Assembly: GCF_024055605.1 (NCBI RefSeq)
Contig: NZ_JAMXLX010000009.1
Coordinates: forward strand, 1 to 64,000
Source: Ciceribacter sichuanensis
Lineage (GTDB): Bacteria > Pseudomonadota > Alphaproteobacteria > Rhizobiales > Rhizobiaceae
Length of the DNA: 64,000 bases
Direction of reading: 5' to 3'
This document shows, one piece after another, positions 63,570-64,000 of the stretch. The position numbers and the translations under genes are program-made. Position 1 is the first letter of the stretch, and every line of letters starts with the position of its first letter. The notes under the pieces are model-generated. The model was not told where the DNA came from. It did no database searches and saw only the letters and a program-made list of their open reading frames with translations.

Positions 63570-64000
63570 TCATGCGCCGACCCGCTGGCGCGGTGCAATG
63601 GATGTCGCAGACGCCAGCACCGCAAGACGCTCCGTGAGAAGCGAGAAGAATGCCGCGTCGTCGACGTCGCGAATGAAGAGCGCGTTGGCCGGGCGGCCGC
63701 TGACTTTCCACCAGTCGACCACGGTCATGCCCTTGGTCAATTCGGATTCGGTTTCGATCTCGACGTTGCAGTGGCGGCCGCCGTAGATGTCCGGCCGGAT
63801 CAGGTAGGCGATCACATTCGGATCGTGCAGCGGGCCGCCGTCGGTTCCGTATTTCTCCTCGTCGAAACGCTCGAAATAGTCGAGCCAGCCGGCAGCCACC
63901 GCGCCGAATTCACCTTCCAGCGCGCGGATGTGTTCTACCCGTTCGCGCGTCGTGCGCACCTTGTGGGTGACGTCCAGCGGCATCATGACGATCGGGACGC
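63570..64000 (-). CDS. Nucleoside hydrolase (partial, runs off the window edge)
   Basis: Only the C-terminal part of about 143 residues is present; the frame continues open through position 64000 without a start. The segment VPIVMMPLDVTHK fits the conserved nucleoside hydrolase core. The gene would release the free base from ribonucleosides such as uridine, cytidine or inosine. It is convergent with the psu genes and fits a nucleoside salvage region. Substrate preference is not determinable from the visible part. Confidence 0.8.
   Translation of the reverse strand, partial: VPIVMMPLDVTHKVRTTRERVEHIRALEGEFGAVAAGWLDYFERFDEEKYGTDGGPLHDPNVIAYLIRPDIYGGRHCNVEIETESELTKGMTVVDWWKVSGRPANALFIRDVDDAAFFSLLTERLAVLASATSIAPRQRVGA

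Noticed and set aside
60400..63711. Very long minus-strand open frame (about 1100 codons) opposite the kinase, glycosidase and hydratase genes
   Set aside because: It is a high-GC antisense shadow. The plus-strand genes have clear family motifs, catalytic residues and ribosome binding sites; the antisense product has none.

Overview
The window looks like a piece of a Rhizobiales (probably Rhizobiaceae) genome. The evidence is high-GC coding sequence with dense ATG/TGA overlaps, a BA14K-family protein, an alpha-proteobacterial initiator tRNA, a typical rhizobial intergenic double-hairpin repeat, a RirA-type TGA-N9-TCA motif, and many ABC, TTT and leucine-catabolic operons. I see no phage genes, transposase, CRISPR array or rRNA. 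Almost every gene belongs to a self-contained uptake, catabolic or envelope module, each with its own regulator.

Layout. (1) 1-5560: initiator tRNA-Met, a nearly gene-free stretch, then a three-subunit FAD-dependent sugar/polyol dehydrogenase locus whose cytochrome c gene is broken, with a divergent LysR regulator. (2) 5579-14121: a branched-chain-type ABC transporter (livGFHM plus a distant binding protein), two aldo/keto reductases (one fused to a Rid domain), a TIGR04076-type small protein and a GntR regulator, apparently one uptake and catabolic unit of unknown substrate. (3) 14317-21302: an envelope module with a BA14K protein, a two-component system, a periplasmic LTXXQ-like protein, a tiny Lys-rich secreted protein and a MacAB exporter with a polyserine insertion in MacA. 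(4) 21320-33353: leucine/branched-chain catabolism (liu genes: isovaleryl-CoA dehydrogenase, methylcrotonyl-CoA carboxylase, hydratase, HMG-CoA lyase), an Lrp/AsnC regulator, and a divergent thiolase plus branched-chain 2-oxoacid dehydrogenase E1a/E1b/E2. (5) 33480-41581: FAD-linked D-2-hydroxyacid oxidase, 3-mercaptopyruvate sulfurtransferase, TctCAB transporter and D-2-hydroxyacid dehydrogenase, with a divergent CapA-like protein. This may be an organosulfur hydroxyacid route. (6) 41627-51251: a TetR regulator, then a complete FecI/FecR/TonB-receptor/siderophore ABC uptake operon. (7) 51615-55437: sulfate/thiosulfate ABC transporter. (8) 55497-64000: a spermidine/putrescine-type ABC transporter and a 2-oxoglutarate/Fe(II) dioxygenase, divergent from a winged-helix PfkB kinase (pseudouridine kinase-like), pseudouridine-5'-phosphate glycosidase, an enoyl-CoA hydratase-like protein and, at the edge, a nucleoside hydrolase: a probable modified-nucleoside salvage locus.

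The best candidates for something undescribed are the modified-nucleoside locus, with a perfect 10-bp inverted repeat over the promoter of a kinase that carries its own winged helix; the AKR-Rid fusion unit; and the possible mercaptolactate route. All functional statements come from reading motifs and context; no database search was run.
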